Made by a program: the position numbers and the translations under genes
Shown: positions 23,721-31,686 of the stretch, one piece after another
How the letters are laid out: every line of letters begins with the position of its first letter
Numbering within the stretch: position 1 is the stretch's first letter
Notes under the pieces: model-generated
What the model was told of the DNA's origin: nothing
What the model saw: only the letters and a program-made list of their open reading frames with translations
Database searches by the model: none
NCBI RefSeq assembly: GCF_005938225.1
Contig: NZ_VCPC01000006.1
Span: 1 to 64,000 of the forward strand
DNA from: Arenibacterium halophilum
GTDB taxonomy: Bacteria > Pseudomonadota > Alphaproteobacteria > Rhodobacterales > Rhodobacteraceae
DNA: 64,000 nt
Direction of reading: 5' to 3'

Positions 23721-24602
23721 CTAGGCGCATCCGGCCAGAAAGTTGCGCACCAGCGGGCCGCTGTCTCCGCGGCGATGGGCGACGGCCAGCCGGGCAAGGG
23801 GGGCGTGACCGGTGATGCCAAGGTAGGCCACCCCCGGCACCTGCAGAAACCGCATCGAGGCGGGTACGACCGACACGCCCATGCCGTTGGCGACAAGGTT
23901 GATGGCCGAGGTGATCTGCGACACCCTCTGCCCGATGCGGGGGGTAAACCCGGCGCTTCGACACGCCTGAAAGATCTCATCCAGCAGGATCGGCCCGGCG
24001 GCGTGGGACAGCAGGATGAACGGTTCGTCGCGCAGATCGGCCAGATCAACCGACCCCTGTATCCCGGCCGGGTGATCAGCGGGCAGCACGGCCAGCATCT
24101 GTTCTTCGGACAATACCCGTTCGCGCAGCGCCTCTCCGCCCGCCATACCGGGGCGCAGGAATACCAGGTCGTAGGTGCCCGCGTGAATGCCTTGCATCAG
24201 CTGCGGGGTATTCGCCTCGATCAGGGTCAGATCGACATCGGGGTACTGGCTGCGAAAGCTGCGGATCGCCTGCGCCACCACGGGGTTGAACCCGGCCGAG
24301 GTGGTATAGCCCAGCCGCAGAACGCCGACCTCGCCTCGCGCCGCGCGGCGTGCCTCGGTAATGGCATGGGCGACCTGATCGGGCACATGTCGCACCGCCT
24401 CTCGGAAGGCGGCACCGGCCTCGGTCAGCTCGGCGCCCTTGCGGGTGCGGCGGAACAGGGCGGCGCCGATCGACTCTTCCATATCGCGGATCTGACGCGA
24501 CAGGGGTGGCTGCTGAATACCGACTCGTTCCGCCGCGCGGGTAAAGTTCTGTTCCTCTGCCACGGCGAGGAAATAGGCAATGTGGCGCAGATCGACTGTC
24601 AT
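23721..24602 (-). CDS. LysR-family regulator of the nitrile hydratase operon
   Basis: This 293-residue LysR protein has the N-terminal helix-turn-helix (LRHIAYFLAVAEEQNFTRAAERVGIQQPPLSRQIRDMEE) and a substrate-binding domain beginning at about residue 90 (LRLGYTTSAGFNPVVAQAIRSFR). The NQQPxLS-like text places it near the CatR/BenM/CynR branch. It is divergent from the nitrile hydratase genes and shares a 122-bp control region with them, so it probably activates that operon. The ATG at 24602 is chosen over a TTG two codons upstream. Confidence 0.88.
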   Translation of the reverse strand: MTVDLRHIAYFLAVAEEQNFTRAAERVGIQQPPLSRQIRDMEESIGAALFRRTRKGAELTEAGAAFREAVRHVPDQVAHAITEARRAARGEVGVLRLGYTTSAGFNPVVAQAIRSFRSQYPDVDLTLIEANTPQLMQGIHAGTYDLVFLRPGMAGGEALRERVLSEEQMLAVLPADHPAGIQGSVDLADLRDEPFILLSHAAGPILLDEIFQACRSAGFTPRIGQRVSQITSAINLVANGMGVSVVPASMRFLQVPGVAYLGITGHAPLARLAVAHRRGDSGPLVRNFLAGCA

Positions 24603-24612
24603 ATGCAAAAGG

Positions 24613-24634
24613 TATGAAATTCGTGTTGTTCATA
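24613..24634. promoter_or_regulatory. Candidate LysR operator in the divergent promoter
   Basis: The inverted repeat TATGAA-N10-TTCATA lies between the LysR gene and the nitrile hydratase operon, with further AT-rich repeats (CATATATTGGACATATG) immediately to the right. Dyad symmetry with this kind of spacing is usual for LysR proteins. No binding data are possible here. Confidence 0.45.
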
Positions 24635-24724
24635 TATTGGACATATGCTTGGTCGGCTGTCAACTTACCCGAAACGCATGGCGGTGCAGTCTGGCCCGCC
24701 GCGCAGAACGGACCGGAGACAGCG

Positions 24725-25042
24725 ATGAGCACACGGCTGGTAAGCGACATTGGCGGAAAGCCAGCGGGCGACATCCCGCGCGAGGAACGGCGGCAGCTGT
24801 TCTGGGAAAAGCAGTTGATCGCCGTGGTCAACTTGCTGTCGTCCAAGCTGGACATCACGCTGGATGAATTCCGCCGCGCGGTCGAGGAGATGAGCGAAGA
24901 GGAATATGGCCGGTCGTACCTGTACGGGCGGCGGCTGGATGGCTGGCTGCGGCTGCTGTTCGAAAACGGCACCATTGACGCCGACGCCCACGCCGCCCGC
25001 ACCGCGCAGATATTGGCGAGCGGCTCGCGCGACCATGTCTGA
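24725..25042 (+). CDS. Nitrile hydratase beta subunit, N-terminal half as a separate gene
   Basis: This 105-residue protein corresponds to only the N-terminal helical half of a nitrile hydratase beta subunit (FWEKQLIAVVNLL, DEFRRAVEEMSEEEYGRSYLYGRRLDGWLRLLFENG). The next gene encodes the other half. Split beta chains are known in thiocyanate hydrolase (SCNase) and in the three-subunit toyocamycin nitrile hydratase. Activator proteins of cobalt nitrile hydratases also resemble this half, so it could act as structural subunit, cobalt-insertion chaperone, or both. The ATG at 24725 is used. The stop overlaps the next start (25035) by 8 bp, so this is not a frameshifted fusion gene; both halves have their own start and stop signals. 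Confidence 0.8.
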   Translation: MSTRLVSDIGGKPAGDIPREERRQLFWEKQLIAVVNLLSSKLDITLDEFRRAVEEMSEEEYGRSYLYGRRLDGWLRLLFENGTIDADAHAARTAQILASGSRDHV

Positions 25043-25340
25043 GGTGGCCTTTGCCGATGGCGCGCGGGTGCGCATCGTCGATCTGGGCAAGCCGGGGCAT
25101 GTGCGCACGCCGCAGTATGTGCGCGGCAAGGTGGGCGTGATCGAACGCTTTGGCGGGACATATGAAAACCCCGAAGACCGCGCCTATGGCCGGGGCCGGG
25201 GCACGGCGGTGCAGCTGTTCCGCGTGCGGCTGCGGCAGCGGGACATCTGGCCGGATTATCCGGGCTGCGAGGCCGACACGCTGGAGATCGAGATTTACGA
25301 ACACTGGCTGCGGCCGGAACCGACAGGAGAGGCGCAATGA
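25035..25340 (+). CDS. Nitrile hydratase beta subunit, C-terminal half as a separate gene
   Basis: This 101-residue protein matches the SH3-like C-terminal barrel of nitrile hydratase beta. It has FADGARVRIVDLGKPGHVRT then PQYVRGKVGVIERFGG, YGRGRGTAVQLFRVRLRQRDIWPD and the closing strand DTLEIEIYEHWLRPE. The family motif GHxRxPxYxRG is intact; its arginines contact the oxidised cysteine ligands of the metal centre. The start overlaps the previous gene by 8 bp and the end overlaps the alpha gene by 4 bp (ATGA), so the three subunits are translationally coupled. Confidence 0.87.
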   Translation: MSEVAFADGARVRIVDLGKPGHVRTPQYVRGKVGVIERFGGTYENPEDRAYGRGRGTAVQLFRVRLRQRDIWPDYPGCEADTLEIEIYEHWLRPEPTGEAQ

Positions 25341-25978
25341 CGGCCGACCACTCGCATTCGCACGACCACACGCACCCGCACCCCGTCAACGAAGATGACG
25401 ATATGGATTTGACCGAGCATGAGGCCAAATTCCTGGCGCTCAAGGCGATGCTGATCGAGCAGGGCATTCTGGATGCCGCCGAGATTCAGGCACGGGTCGA
25501 GGTGAACGAGCTGAAGACGCCGCATCAGGCCGCCCGCATGGTGGCCCGCGCCTGGGTCGACCCGGCCTACAAGGCGCGGATGATGGCCGATGCCAAACAG
25601 GCCGCGCTGGAGCTGGACATTCCGGTGACCGAGGCGGCGTTGGTGGCGCTGGAAAACACGCCTGATCTGCACAACGTGATCGTCTGCACGCTGTGTTCGT
25701 GCTACCCCCGCTCGCTTTTGGGCGAACCCCCGGCGTTCTACGTCAGCAAGGCCTATCGCTCGCGCACCGTGCGAGAGCCGCGCCGCGTGCTGCGCGAATT
25801 CGGCCTCACCCTCCCCGAAGAGACCGAGATTCGCGTGCACGACAGCAATGCCGACCTGCGATATGTCGTGCTCCCCCAACGCCCCGACGGCACCGAGGGC
25901 CTGAGCGAATCCGATCTGGCCGCGCTGGTGCCGCGCGATGCGCTGATCGGCTGCGCCTTTGCCAAGACCCCCAGCTGA
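25337..25978 (+). CDS. nthA: Nitrile hydratase alpha subunit (cobalt type), His-rich N-terminus
   Basis: The 213-residue protein has the metal-binding motif VCTLCSC (Cys117, Cys120, Cys122), whose Thr marks the cobalt rather than the iron type (CSLCSC). The motif continues YPR, where most nitrile hydratases I recall have YPW; a positively charged residue in this region is reminiscent of thiocyanate hydrolase. The N-terminus carries a His-rich stretch (HSHSHDHTHPHP, residues 5-16), unusual in this family, which may bind cobalt or nickel. The enzyme hydrates nitriles to amides, or in the SCNase branch thiocyanate to carbonyl sulfide. The amidase downstream favours a nitrile. Together with the two half-beta genes it forms a three-gene enzyme. 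Confidence 0.88.
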   Translation: MTADHSHSHDHTHPHPVNEDDDMDLTEHEAKFLALKAMLIEQGILDAAEIQARVEVNELKTPHQAARMVARAWVDPAYKARMMADAKQAALELDIPVTEAALVALENTPDLHNVIVCTLCSCYPRSLLGEPPAFYVSKAYRSRTVREPRRVLREFGLTLPEETEIRVHDSNADLRYVVLPQRPDGTEGLSESDLAALVPRDALIGCAFAKTPS

Positions 25979-25990
25979 AAGGACACTGTC

Positions 25991-26326
25991 ATGGACAAGA
26001 CCCACCTGGTGCCCCCGTCCGAGCGGACCTATGGGCTGGAGCATATCGCCATCGGAAGCGATGTGCGGGTATCGCTGCAATCCTTTGCCGAGGATCAGCA
26101 TGTGCCCTGGCATTATCACAGCGAAATCACCGACACCTTCATCTGCATCGAGGGCAAGTTGCTGGTTCAGCAGGCCGATGAAGCGGACGTTGTGCTGGCC
26201 CCGGGCGAACGGTTCGACATTGCGCCGGGTGTGCACCACCGCGTCGCCTCGGCCGATGGAAACCCCTGCCGATCCATTCTGATACAGGGAGTCGGCCGGG
26301 CCGATTTCCTGCGCGTCGATCCCTGA
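25991..26326 (+). CDS. Small single-domain cupin
   Basis: This 111-residue protein is a single cupin barrel with both conserved motifs. Motif 1 (PWHYHSEITDTFICIEGK) supplies two His and a Glu, and motif 2 (PGERFDIAPGVHHRV) supplies the last His, so a metal site is intact. It begins 12 bp after the nitrile hydratase alpha gene and precedes the transporter gene. Its function is unknown: it may be a small isomerase or dioxygenase, or a metal-binding accessory to the hydratase. I see no secretion signal. Confidence 0.75.
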   Translation: MDKTHLVPPSERTYGLEHIAIGSDVRVSLQSFAEDQHVPWHYHSEITDTFICIEGKLLVQQADEADVVLAPGERFDIAPGVHHRVASADGNPCRSILIQGVGRADFLRVDP

Positions 26327-26389
26327 CGCATTGCCGACGGCACGCACCCCTCCCCGGTGCGGCCCAATAGACCCAACAGGAGAGAAGAC

Positions 26390-27367
26390 ATGAAACTGCG
26401 ACATGGGCTGTTCGCGGCCATGGCCACCGCCATTACCGTGACCGCCACCCCTATCCTTGCCGAGACCTATCCCGATCATCCGGTCCGCTGGATCGTGCCC
26501 TTTGGCCCCGGTGGCTCCAGCAGCATTTTCGCGCGGCTGGTGGCCGACAAGCTGAGCGAGAACCTGGGCCAGCAATTCGTGATCGAGAATCGCGGCGGGG
26601 CAGGGGGCAACATCGGCGTGGCCGCCGCCGCCAATGCCGAGCCTGATGGCTATACGCTGGTGCTGGGCGTCACCAGCACCCACGGCATCAACGCGCATAT
26701 CTATCCCGACATGCCGTTCGATCCGCTGGCCGATTTCGAACCGGTCGCCTTCCTGGCATGGACGCCGAACATCATGGTGGTGAACCCCGACAAGGTGAAG
26801 GCGACCACCGTGGCCGAGTTCATCGAAGAGGCCAAGGCCGCCGAGCGGCCGATGAACATGGCCTCGTCCGGGGTTGGCACCTCGATCCACCTGGCGGGCG
26901 AGATGTTCATGCTGGAAACCGGCGTGAAGATGACCCACATCCCATACAAGGGGTCGGCCCCGGCCATCACCGATCTGGTGGCCGGGCAGGTCGATATCGA
27001 CTTTGACAACCTGCCGTCGTCCATCGAACAGGTGCGCGCGGGCAATCTGCGGGCGCTGGCGGTCACCTCGGCCACGCGGTCCTTTGCGCTGCCGGATGTG
27101 CCGACCTTGCAGGAAGCGGGGCTCGACGGGTTCGACGCCACCGGCTGGTGGACGCTGTCGGCGCCCAAGGGCACCCCGCCCGAGATCATCGCCAAGCTGA
27201 ATGCCGAGGTGAACAAAATCCTGCAAACGCAAGAGATTCAGGACAGGTTCGCCACCTTCGGGGCCGAGACGCGGATCATGACTCCGGACGAAACCCGCGC
27301 CTTCATCACGAAGGAATACGAAAAGTGGGGCGCCGTGGTCAAAGCGGCCAACGTCACGCTTCAGTAA
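26390..27367 (+). CDS. tctC: TTT-family substrate-binding protein (TctC/Bug, system 1)
   Basis: This 325-residue protein has a signal peptide (residues 1-24, ending TPILA-ETYPDHPV). It shows typical Bug receptor text: VRWIVPFGPGGSSSIFARLVADKL, VIENRGGAGGNIGV, HIPYKGSAPAITDLVAGQVDIDF and GLDGFDATGWWTLSAPKGTP. Bug proteins bind carboxylates in the periplasm through main-chain contacts and water bridges. The membrane subunits TctB and TctA follow after three enzyme genes in the same operon. The start at 26390 follows AGGAGAGAAGAC. The likely cargo is a carboxylated nitrile or amide that feeds the surrounding enzymes, which is an inference. Confidence 0.92.
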   Translation: MKLRHGLFAAMATAITVTATPILAETYPDHPVRWIVPFGPGGSSSIFARLVADKLSENLGQQFVIENRGGAGGNIGVAAAANAEPDGYTLVLGVTSTHGINAHIYPDMPFDPLADFEPVAFLAWTPNIMVVNPDKVKATTVAEFIEEAKAAERPMNMASSGVGTSIHLAGEMFMLETGVKMTHIPYKGSAPAITDLVAGQVDIDFDNLPSSIEQVRAGNLRALAVTSATRSFALPDVPTLQEAGLDGFDATGWWTLSAPKGTPPEIIAKLNAEVNKILQTQEIQDRFATFGAETRIMTPDETRAFITKEYEKWGAVVKAANVTLQ

Positions 27368-27391
27368 CCCCAAAATCCGACTTCGAACCCC

Positions 27392-27438
27392 GGCACAGGG
27401 CTGCGGCGACACACCCGTCGCAACGGTGGCCCTGTGCC
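27392..27438 (+). terminator. Intercistronic hairpin after tctC (system 1)
   Basis: A perfect 10-bp outer stem (GGCACAGGGC / GCCCTGTGCC) encloses an inner GCGAC / GTCGC stem. It lies 25 bp after the tctC stop and 22 bp before the next gene. No T run follows, which suggests mRNA stabilisation or partial attenuation, allowing excess production of the binding protein. Confidence 0.6.
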
Positions 27439-27460
27439 CAGCCCAAAGGAGGCCCGCCCC

Positions 27461-27640
27461 ATGGACCAGACCCTGGACAGCTATATCGACGCGATGGCCG
27501 CGCTGTTCGGTCTGCCGATCGCGCCCGAGTGGAAGCCCGCGATCCGCACCAATCTTGACGTGACCCTGCGCATGGCGCGGCTGGTCGACGAATTTCCCCT
27601 TCCAGACGAGATCGAACAGGCCAATGTCTATGTCGCATGA
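27461..27640 (+). CDS. AtzG-like small subunit (DUF4089)
   Basis: This 59-residue protein (YIDAMAALFGLPI, then IRTNLDVTLRMARLVDEFPL) matches the AtzG/HpxX type DUF4089 family. In Pseudomonas sp. ADP the small protein AtzG forms a tight complex with the amidase AtzE and is needed for its stability and active site. Here it overlaps the amidase gene by 17 bp, the expected arrangement for a co-translated complex. The ribosome-binding site AAAGGAGG is strong. Confidence 0.82.
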   Translation: MDQTLDSYIDAMAALFGLPIAPEWKPAIRTNLDVTLRMARLVDEFPLPDEIEQANVYVA

Positions 27641-29057
27641 CCGGCTGACCTTTGATGACGGCGCATGGGCGCCGGCCCACCAGCTTGCCGAGGCGGTCGC
27701 CAATCGCCGCGTCAGCGCGCTGGCCGTGACCGAGGCGGCGCTGGCCCGGATCGCCGCGCGCAACGGCACGGTCAACGCCTTTACCGATGTGCTGGAGACC
27801 CGGGCGCGCGAGACGGCGCGCGGCGTGGATGCGGCGCTGTCGCGGGGCGAGGCAGTCGGCCCGCTGGCCGGTGTGCCCTTTGCGGTGAAGAACCTGTTTG
27901 ACGTGCGCGGACTGGCCACGCGGGCGGGATCGAAGATCAACCGCGACCGCGCCCCGGCGGATCGCGATGCCGCGCTGATCGTGCGGATGGAGGCCCAGGG
28001 CGCGGTGCTGACCGGCGCGCTGAACATGGGCGAATACGCCTATGATTTCACGGGCGAGAACATCCACGACGGCCACAGCCGCAACCCCCACGATCTGACG
28101 CGCATGGCGGGCGGATCTTCGGGCGGGTCGGCGGCTGCGGTGGCGGGCGGGCTGGTGCCGCTGGCGCTTGGGTCCGACACCAACGGCTCGATCCGGTTGC
28201 CGGCGTCGTTCTGCGGGTTGTTCGGGCTGAAGCCGACCTATGGGCGGCTGTCACGGGCGCGGACCTATCCCTTTGTCGGCAGCCTTGACCACCTTGGCCC
28301 GCTGGCGCGCACCGTGGAAGATCTGGCGCTGTCCTATGACGCGATGCAGGGCGCGGATGCGGATGACCCGGTGTGCACCGGGCGTGTCGATCCGGCTTTT
28401 GCCGCTCTGGGGCAGGGGGTCGAGGGGCTGCGCCTTGCGGTGGCGGGCGGTTATTTCCAGGAGCACCTGATGCCCGAGGCCCGCGCCGCGCTGGATGCGG
28501 TTACCGGCGCGCTTGGGATCACCGAAACCGTCGATCTGCCCGAGGCGCGCCGCGCCCGTGCGGCGGCCTTCCTGATCTCGACCGCCGAAGGCGCCTCGCT
28601 GCACCTTGACCGGATGCGCGCCCGCCCCGGCGATTTCGACCCGGCCGTACGCGACAGGCTGTTTGCCGGAGCCATGGTGCCCGCCGCGCTGATGGACCGG
28701 GCGCAGAAATTCCGCCGCTGGTATCGCGCTCGCGTGCTGGAGGTGTTTGAAACCACGGATGTGATCATCGCCCCCGCCACGCCCTGCGTCGCGCCGGAGC
28801 TGGGCAAGACCACCTTCATGCTGGGCGGGGCCGAGCTGAACGTGCGGGCGCATATCGGCATCTTCACCCAGCCGATTTCCTTCATCGGCCTGCCGGTTGT
28901 GGCCGTGCCGGTGCCGGTGGGGCCGCTGCCCATCGGGGTGCAGGTCATCGCCGCGCCGTGGCGCGAGGATCTGGCGCTGCGCGTGGCCCATCACCTGCAA
29001 CAGGCCGGAACGGTGCAGGCCGTGCAGCCGCCCTACCCCCTGAAAGGAGCCGCCTGA
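27624..29057 (+). CDS. AtzE-like amidase (amidase-signature family)
   Basis: The 477-residue amidase has the Ser-cisSer-Lys triad of the amidase signature family: Lys89 in GVPFAVKNLFDV, the Gly/Ser loop MAGGSSGGSAAAVAGG (around Ser165/166) and the nucleophile Ser189 in GSDTNGSIRLPA. The flanking AtzG-like and AtzH-like genes identify it with the AtzE/HpxY subgroup, whose known members hydrolyse 1-carboxybiuret or oxalurate-like ureido compounds. Here it follows a nitrile hydratase, so it probably hydrolyses the amide formed from the nitrile to a carboxylate and ammonia. The second in-frame ATG at 27630 is also possible. Confidence 0.88.
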   Translation: MSMSHDRLTFDDGAWAPAHQLAEAVANRRVSALAVTEAALARIAARNGTVNAFTDVLETRARETARGVDAALSRGEAVGPLAGVPFAVKNLFDVRGLATRAGSKINRDRAPADRDAALIVRMEAQGAVLTGALNMGEYAYDFTGENIHDGHSRNPHDLTRMAGGSSGGSAAAVAGGLVPLALGSDTNGSIRLPASFCGLFGLKPTYGRLSRARTYPFVGSLDHLGPLARTVEDLALSYDAMQGADADDPVCTGRVDPAFAALGQGVEGLRLAVAGGYFQEHLMPEARAALDAVTGALGITETVDLPEARRARAAAFLISTAEGASLHLDRMRARPGDFDPAVRDRLFAGAMVPAALMDRAQKFRRWYRARVLEVFETTDVIIAPATPCVAPELGKTTFMLGGAELNVRAHIGIFTQPISFIGLPVVAVPVPVGPLPIGVQVIAAPWREDLALRVAHHLQQAGTVQAVQPPYPLKGAA

Positions 29058-29437
29058 TGGACATTGATCTGCCCGAGGTGGTGGCCGAGGTCGAAGCCGC
29101 CTTTGCCCGCTATGAACAGGCGCTTGTCACCAACGATACCGAAACTTTGGGCGCGCTGTTCCATGTCGATCCGCGCACCATACGCTACGGCATTGGCGAA
29201 AACCTGTATGGCCACGCCGAGATACAGGCCTATCGCAAGGCGCGGCCCGCGGTTGACCTGATGCGCCGTCTGGAGGGCACGGTCATCACCGCCTACGGAC
29301 GCGACATGGCTGTCGCCTCGACCCTGTTCTACCGCGCCAGCGCAGCCGGAAAGGTGGGGCGGCAGATGCAGACATGGGTGCGCTTTGACCACGGCTGGCG
29401 GATCGTCGCGGCCTCGGTCAGCGTGATCGACGCCTGA
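29057..29437 (+). CDS. AtzH-like NTF2-fold protein (DUF3225)
   Basis: This 126-residue protein has NTF2/SnoaL-like text (VAEVEAAFARYEQALVTND, ALFHVDPRTIRYGIGENLYGHAEIQAYRKAR, GRQMQTWVRFDHGWRIVAASVS), as in AtzH and HpxZ (DUF3225). AtzH of the cyanuric acid pathway has been described as an amidohydrolase acting on the unstable product of AtzE. The start overlaps the amidase stop (ATGG at 29057). The trio AtzG-AtzE-AtzH is thus conserved here outside an s-triazine context. Confidence 0.82.
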   Translation: MDIDLPEVVAEVEAAFARYEQALVTNDTETLGALFHVDPRTIRYGIGENLYGHAEIQAYRKARPAVDLMRRLEGTVITAYGRDMAVASTLFYRASAAGKVGRQMQTWVRFDHGWRIVAASVSVIDA

Positions 29438-29459
29438 GCCAACCGTAACCAGAACCAGA

Positions 29460-29484
29460 TCGCCCGCCCTGCGGGGCCGGGCGA
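29460..29484 (+). terminator. Intercistronic hairpin before tctB (system 1)
   Basis: TCGCCCG and CGGGCGA pair over an inner CCC/GGG, giving a GC-rich stem 23 bp after the AtzH-like gene and 22 bp before tctB. There is no T tract, so read-through to tctBA is expected. It may tune expression of the membrane subunits. Confidence 0.45.
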
Positions 29485-29506
29485 CATACCACAGGGAATT
29501 TCAGCA

Positions 29507-29992
29507 ATGACAGACACGGGAAACAGCCCGCCGGGGCGCCGGATCAGGGGCACGCAGGATTTCGTGGGCGGGATTGCCCTGATGGGCGTGGCAGCCTTTG
29601 CGCTCTGGGCCTCGGGTGACCTGGGCGGGATGCGCGGCTTTTCCTTCGGGGCGGGCACGGCGCCCTGGATCTTTGCCGGGCTGCTGTTCTGCCTTGGCCT
29701 TGCCATCGCGGTGACGGGGCTGTTGCACGATGGCCCGGCCCTGCGTCGGCTGCACTGGCGCGGGCCGATCTTCGTGGGGCTGGCGCTGTGTTCCTTTGCG
29801 CTGTGCATCCAGCCGCTGGGGATGCTGTTTTCGGCCATGACCAGTTTCCTGATTTCGGCGCTTGGCTCGCGCGAGACGCGCTGGGGCGAGGCGGTGATCG
29901 CCGGGGCCTGCCTGACCGGGGCCTGCGCGCTGCTGTTTCACTACGGGCTGGGGCTGCCGATGCCGATGCTGCCCGCCTTCCTGACCCGATAA
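29507..29992 (+). CDS. tctB: TTT transporter small membrane subunit TctB (system 1)
   Basis: This 161-residue protein has four hydrophobic segments (about residues 20-40, 45-70, 85-110 and 120-150) and TctB-like features (GGIALMGVAAFALWASGDL, FGAGTAPWIFAGLLFCLG). It partners TctA in the inner membrane. It lies 12 bp before tctA. Confidence 0.85.
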   Translation: MTDTGNSPPGRRIRGTQDFVGGIALMGVAAFALWASGDLGGMRGFSFGAGTAPWIFAGLLFCLGLAIAVTGLLHDGPALRRLHWRGPIFVGLALCSFALCIQPLGMLFSAMTSFLISALGSRETRWGEAVIAGACLTGACALLFHYGLGLPMPMLPAFLTR

Positions 29993-30004
29993 GCCGAGGC
30001 CGAC

Positions 30005-31570
30005 ATGGGTGATATCCTTCAGAATCTGAGCCTTGGCTTTTCCATCGTCTTTCAGGTCCAGTGGTGGGCGCCCGACCTTCTGGGCGGGTTGGCCATTCCG
30101 CTGCCGGTCAACATCATGCTGTGCTTCGTCGGTGCGATCGTTGGTACGCTGGTCGGCGTCCTGCCGGGGATCGGGACGATCGCGACGGTGGCGATGCTGC
30201 TACCGATCACCTTCGGGCTGCCGCCGGTGGGGGCGCTGATCATGCTGGCGGGCATCTACTATGGCGCGCAATACGGCGGTTCGACCACCTCGATCCTTGT
30301 GAACATCCCCGGCGAGGCCGGATCGGTGGTGACGGCGCTGGACGGGTTCCAGATGGCGAAACAGGGCCGCGCGGGGCCTGCGCTGGCGACGGCGGCGCTG
30401 GGGTCGTTCTTTGCCGGTTGCGTGGCGACGGTGCTGATTGCGCTGATGGGTGTGCCGCTGTCGCGGCTGGCGCTGGCCTTTGGCCCGACCGAGTATTTCG
30501 CGCTGATGACGCTGGGATTGGTCTTTGCTGTGGTGCTGGCCAAGGGATCCGTGCTGAAGGCGATTGCCATGATCGTGTTCGGGCTGCTGCTGTCGATGGT
30601 CGGCACCGACCTTGTGACCGGGGCCACGCGGATGACCTTTGGCCTGCCCGAGCTGATGGACGGGATCGACTTTGCCATCGTCGCGATGGGGCTGTTCGGC
30701 TTTGCCGAGATCATCCGCAACCTTGATGCGGGCACCGAGGAAGAACGCGAGCTGGTGCAATCGAAGGTGACCGGGCTGATGCCCACGCGCGCCGACCTGA
30801 AGGCCGCCGCCGCGCCGGTGCTGCGCGGCACCTTCCTGGGCTCGCTGCTGGGTATCCTGCCGGGCGGCGGGGCGATCATTTCGTCCTTTGCGGCTTACAG
30901 CCTTGAAAAGAAACTGTCGAAAACGCCGGGCCGCTTCGGTCATGGTGCCATCGAAGGCGTGGCCGCCCCCGAAAGCGCCAATAACGCCGCCGCGCAGACC
31001 TCGTTCATTCCGCTGCTGACGCTGGGCATTCCGCCTAATCCGGTGATGGCGCTGATGATCGGCGCGATGGTCATTCACGGCATCAATCCCGGCCCGCAGG
31101 TCATTCAGACCCAGCCCGACCTGGTCTGGGGGATGATCGCCTCGATGTGGGTGGGCAACCTGATGCTGGTCATCATCAACCTGCCGCTGGTCGGGGTCTG
31201 GGTGCGGCTGCTGCGGGTGCCCTATCGGCTGATGTTTCCGTCGATCGTGGTGTTCTGCTGCATCGGCATCTACTCGGTCAACAACTCGGCGCTGGATGTG
31301 GTGTTCGCGGGGGCCTTCGGCTGGCTGGGCTATTGGCTGACCAAGCATGATTTCGAACCGGCGCCGATGCTGCTCGGGCTGGTTCTTGGCCCGTTGATGG
31401 AGGAAAACCTGCGCCGCGCGCTGCTGATTTCGCAAGGCGACGCGACGGTGTTCGTGACGCATCCGATTTCCGCCGTGATGCTGGCGATCTCGGGCGGGCT
31501 GCTGCTGCTGACGGTGCTTCCGGCGCTGCAAAAAAGGCGCGACGAGGTCTTTGTGGAATCCGAGTCGTAA
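30005..31570 (+). CDS. tctA: TTT transporter large membrane subunit TctA (system 1)
   Basis: This 521-residue polytopic protein is a typical TctA. It carries the two repeated signature motifs GIIVGVLPGIG-like (GALVGVLPGIGTIATVAMLLP in the form VGTLVGVLPGIGTIA) and LGSLLGILPGGGAIISSF, plus YYGAQYGGSTTSILVNIPGE and the C-terminal LGLVLGPLMEENLRRALLIS. It translocates the cargo delivered by TctC using an ion gradient. It is the last gene of the nitrile operon. Confidence 0.93.
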   Translation: MGDILQNLSLGFSIVFQVQWWAPDLLGGLAIPLPVNIMLCFVGAIVGTLVGVLPGIGTIATVAMLLPITFGLPPVGALIMLAGIYYGAQYGGSTTSILVNIPGEAGSVVTALDGFQMAKQGRAGPALATAALGSFFAGCVATVLIALMGVPLSRLALAFGPTEYFALMTLGLVFAVVLAKGSVLKAIAMIVFGLLLSMVGTDLVTGATRMTFGLPELMDGIDFAIVAMGLFGFAEIIRNLDAGTEEERELVQSKVTGLMPTRADLKAAAAPVLRGTFLGSLLGILPGGGAIISSFAAYSLEKKLSKTPGRFGHGAIEGVAAPESANNAAAQTSFIPLLTLGIPPNPVMALMIGAMVIHGINPGPQVIQTQPDLVWGMIASMWVGNLMLVIINLPLVGVWVRLLRVPYRLMFPSIVVFCCIGIYSVNNSALDVVFAGAFGWLGYWLTKHDFEPAPMLLGLVLGPLMEENLRRALLISQGDATVFVTHPISAVMLAISGGLLLLTVLPALQKRRDEVFVESES

Positions 31571-31686
31571 CCCATATTTCGCAACAGGGTGCGCCGGGTG
31601 GTTCGCGCCGCCCGCCCCCGGATAGGAGGCACAGCAACCCAAGGCCATTCGCAACCGGCACAGCCGGATGTAACCCATGGTGACCG

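Noticed and set aside
24725-25340. A frameshifted single nitrile hydratase beta gene
   Set aside because: Each half has its own start and stop codon with an 8-bp coupled overlap, and split beta chains are known in related enzymes, so two genes are the simpler reading.
25295-28027. A 910-codon open frame on the minus strand
   Set aside because: It is antisense to the nitrile hydratase, cupin, tctC and amidase genes, all of which show clear motifs and overlapping starts and stops.
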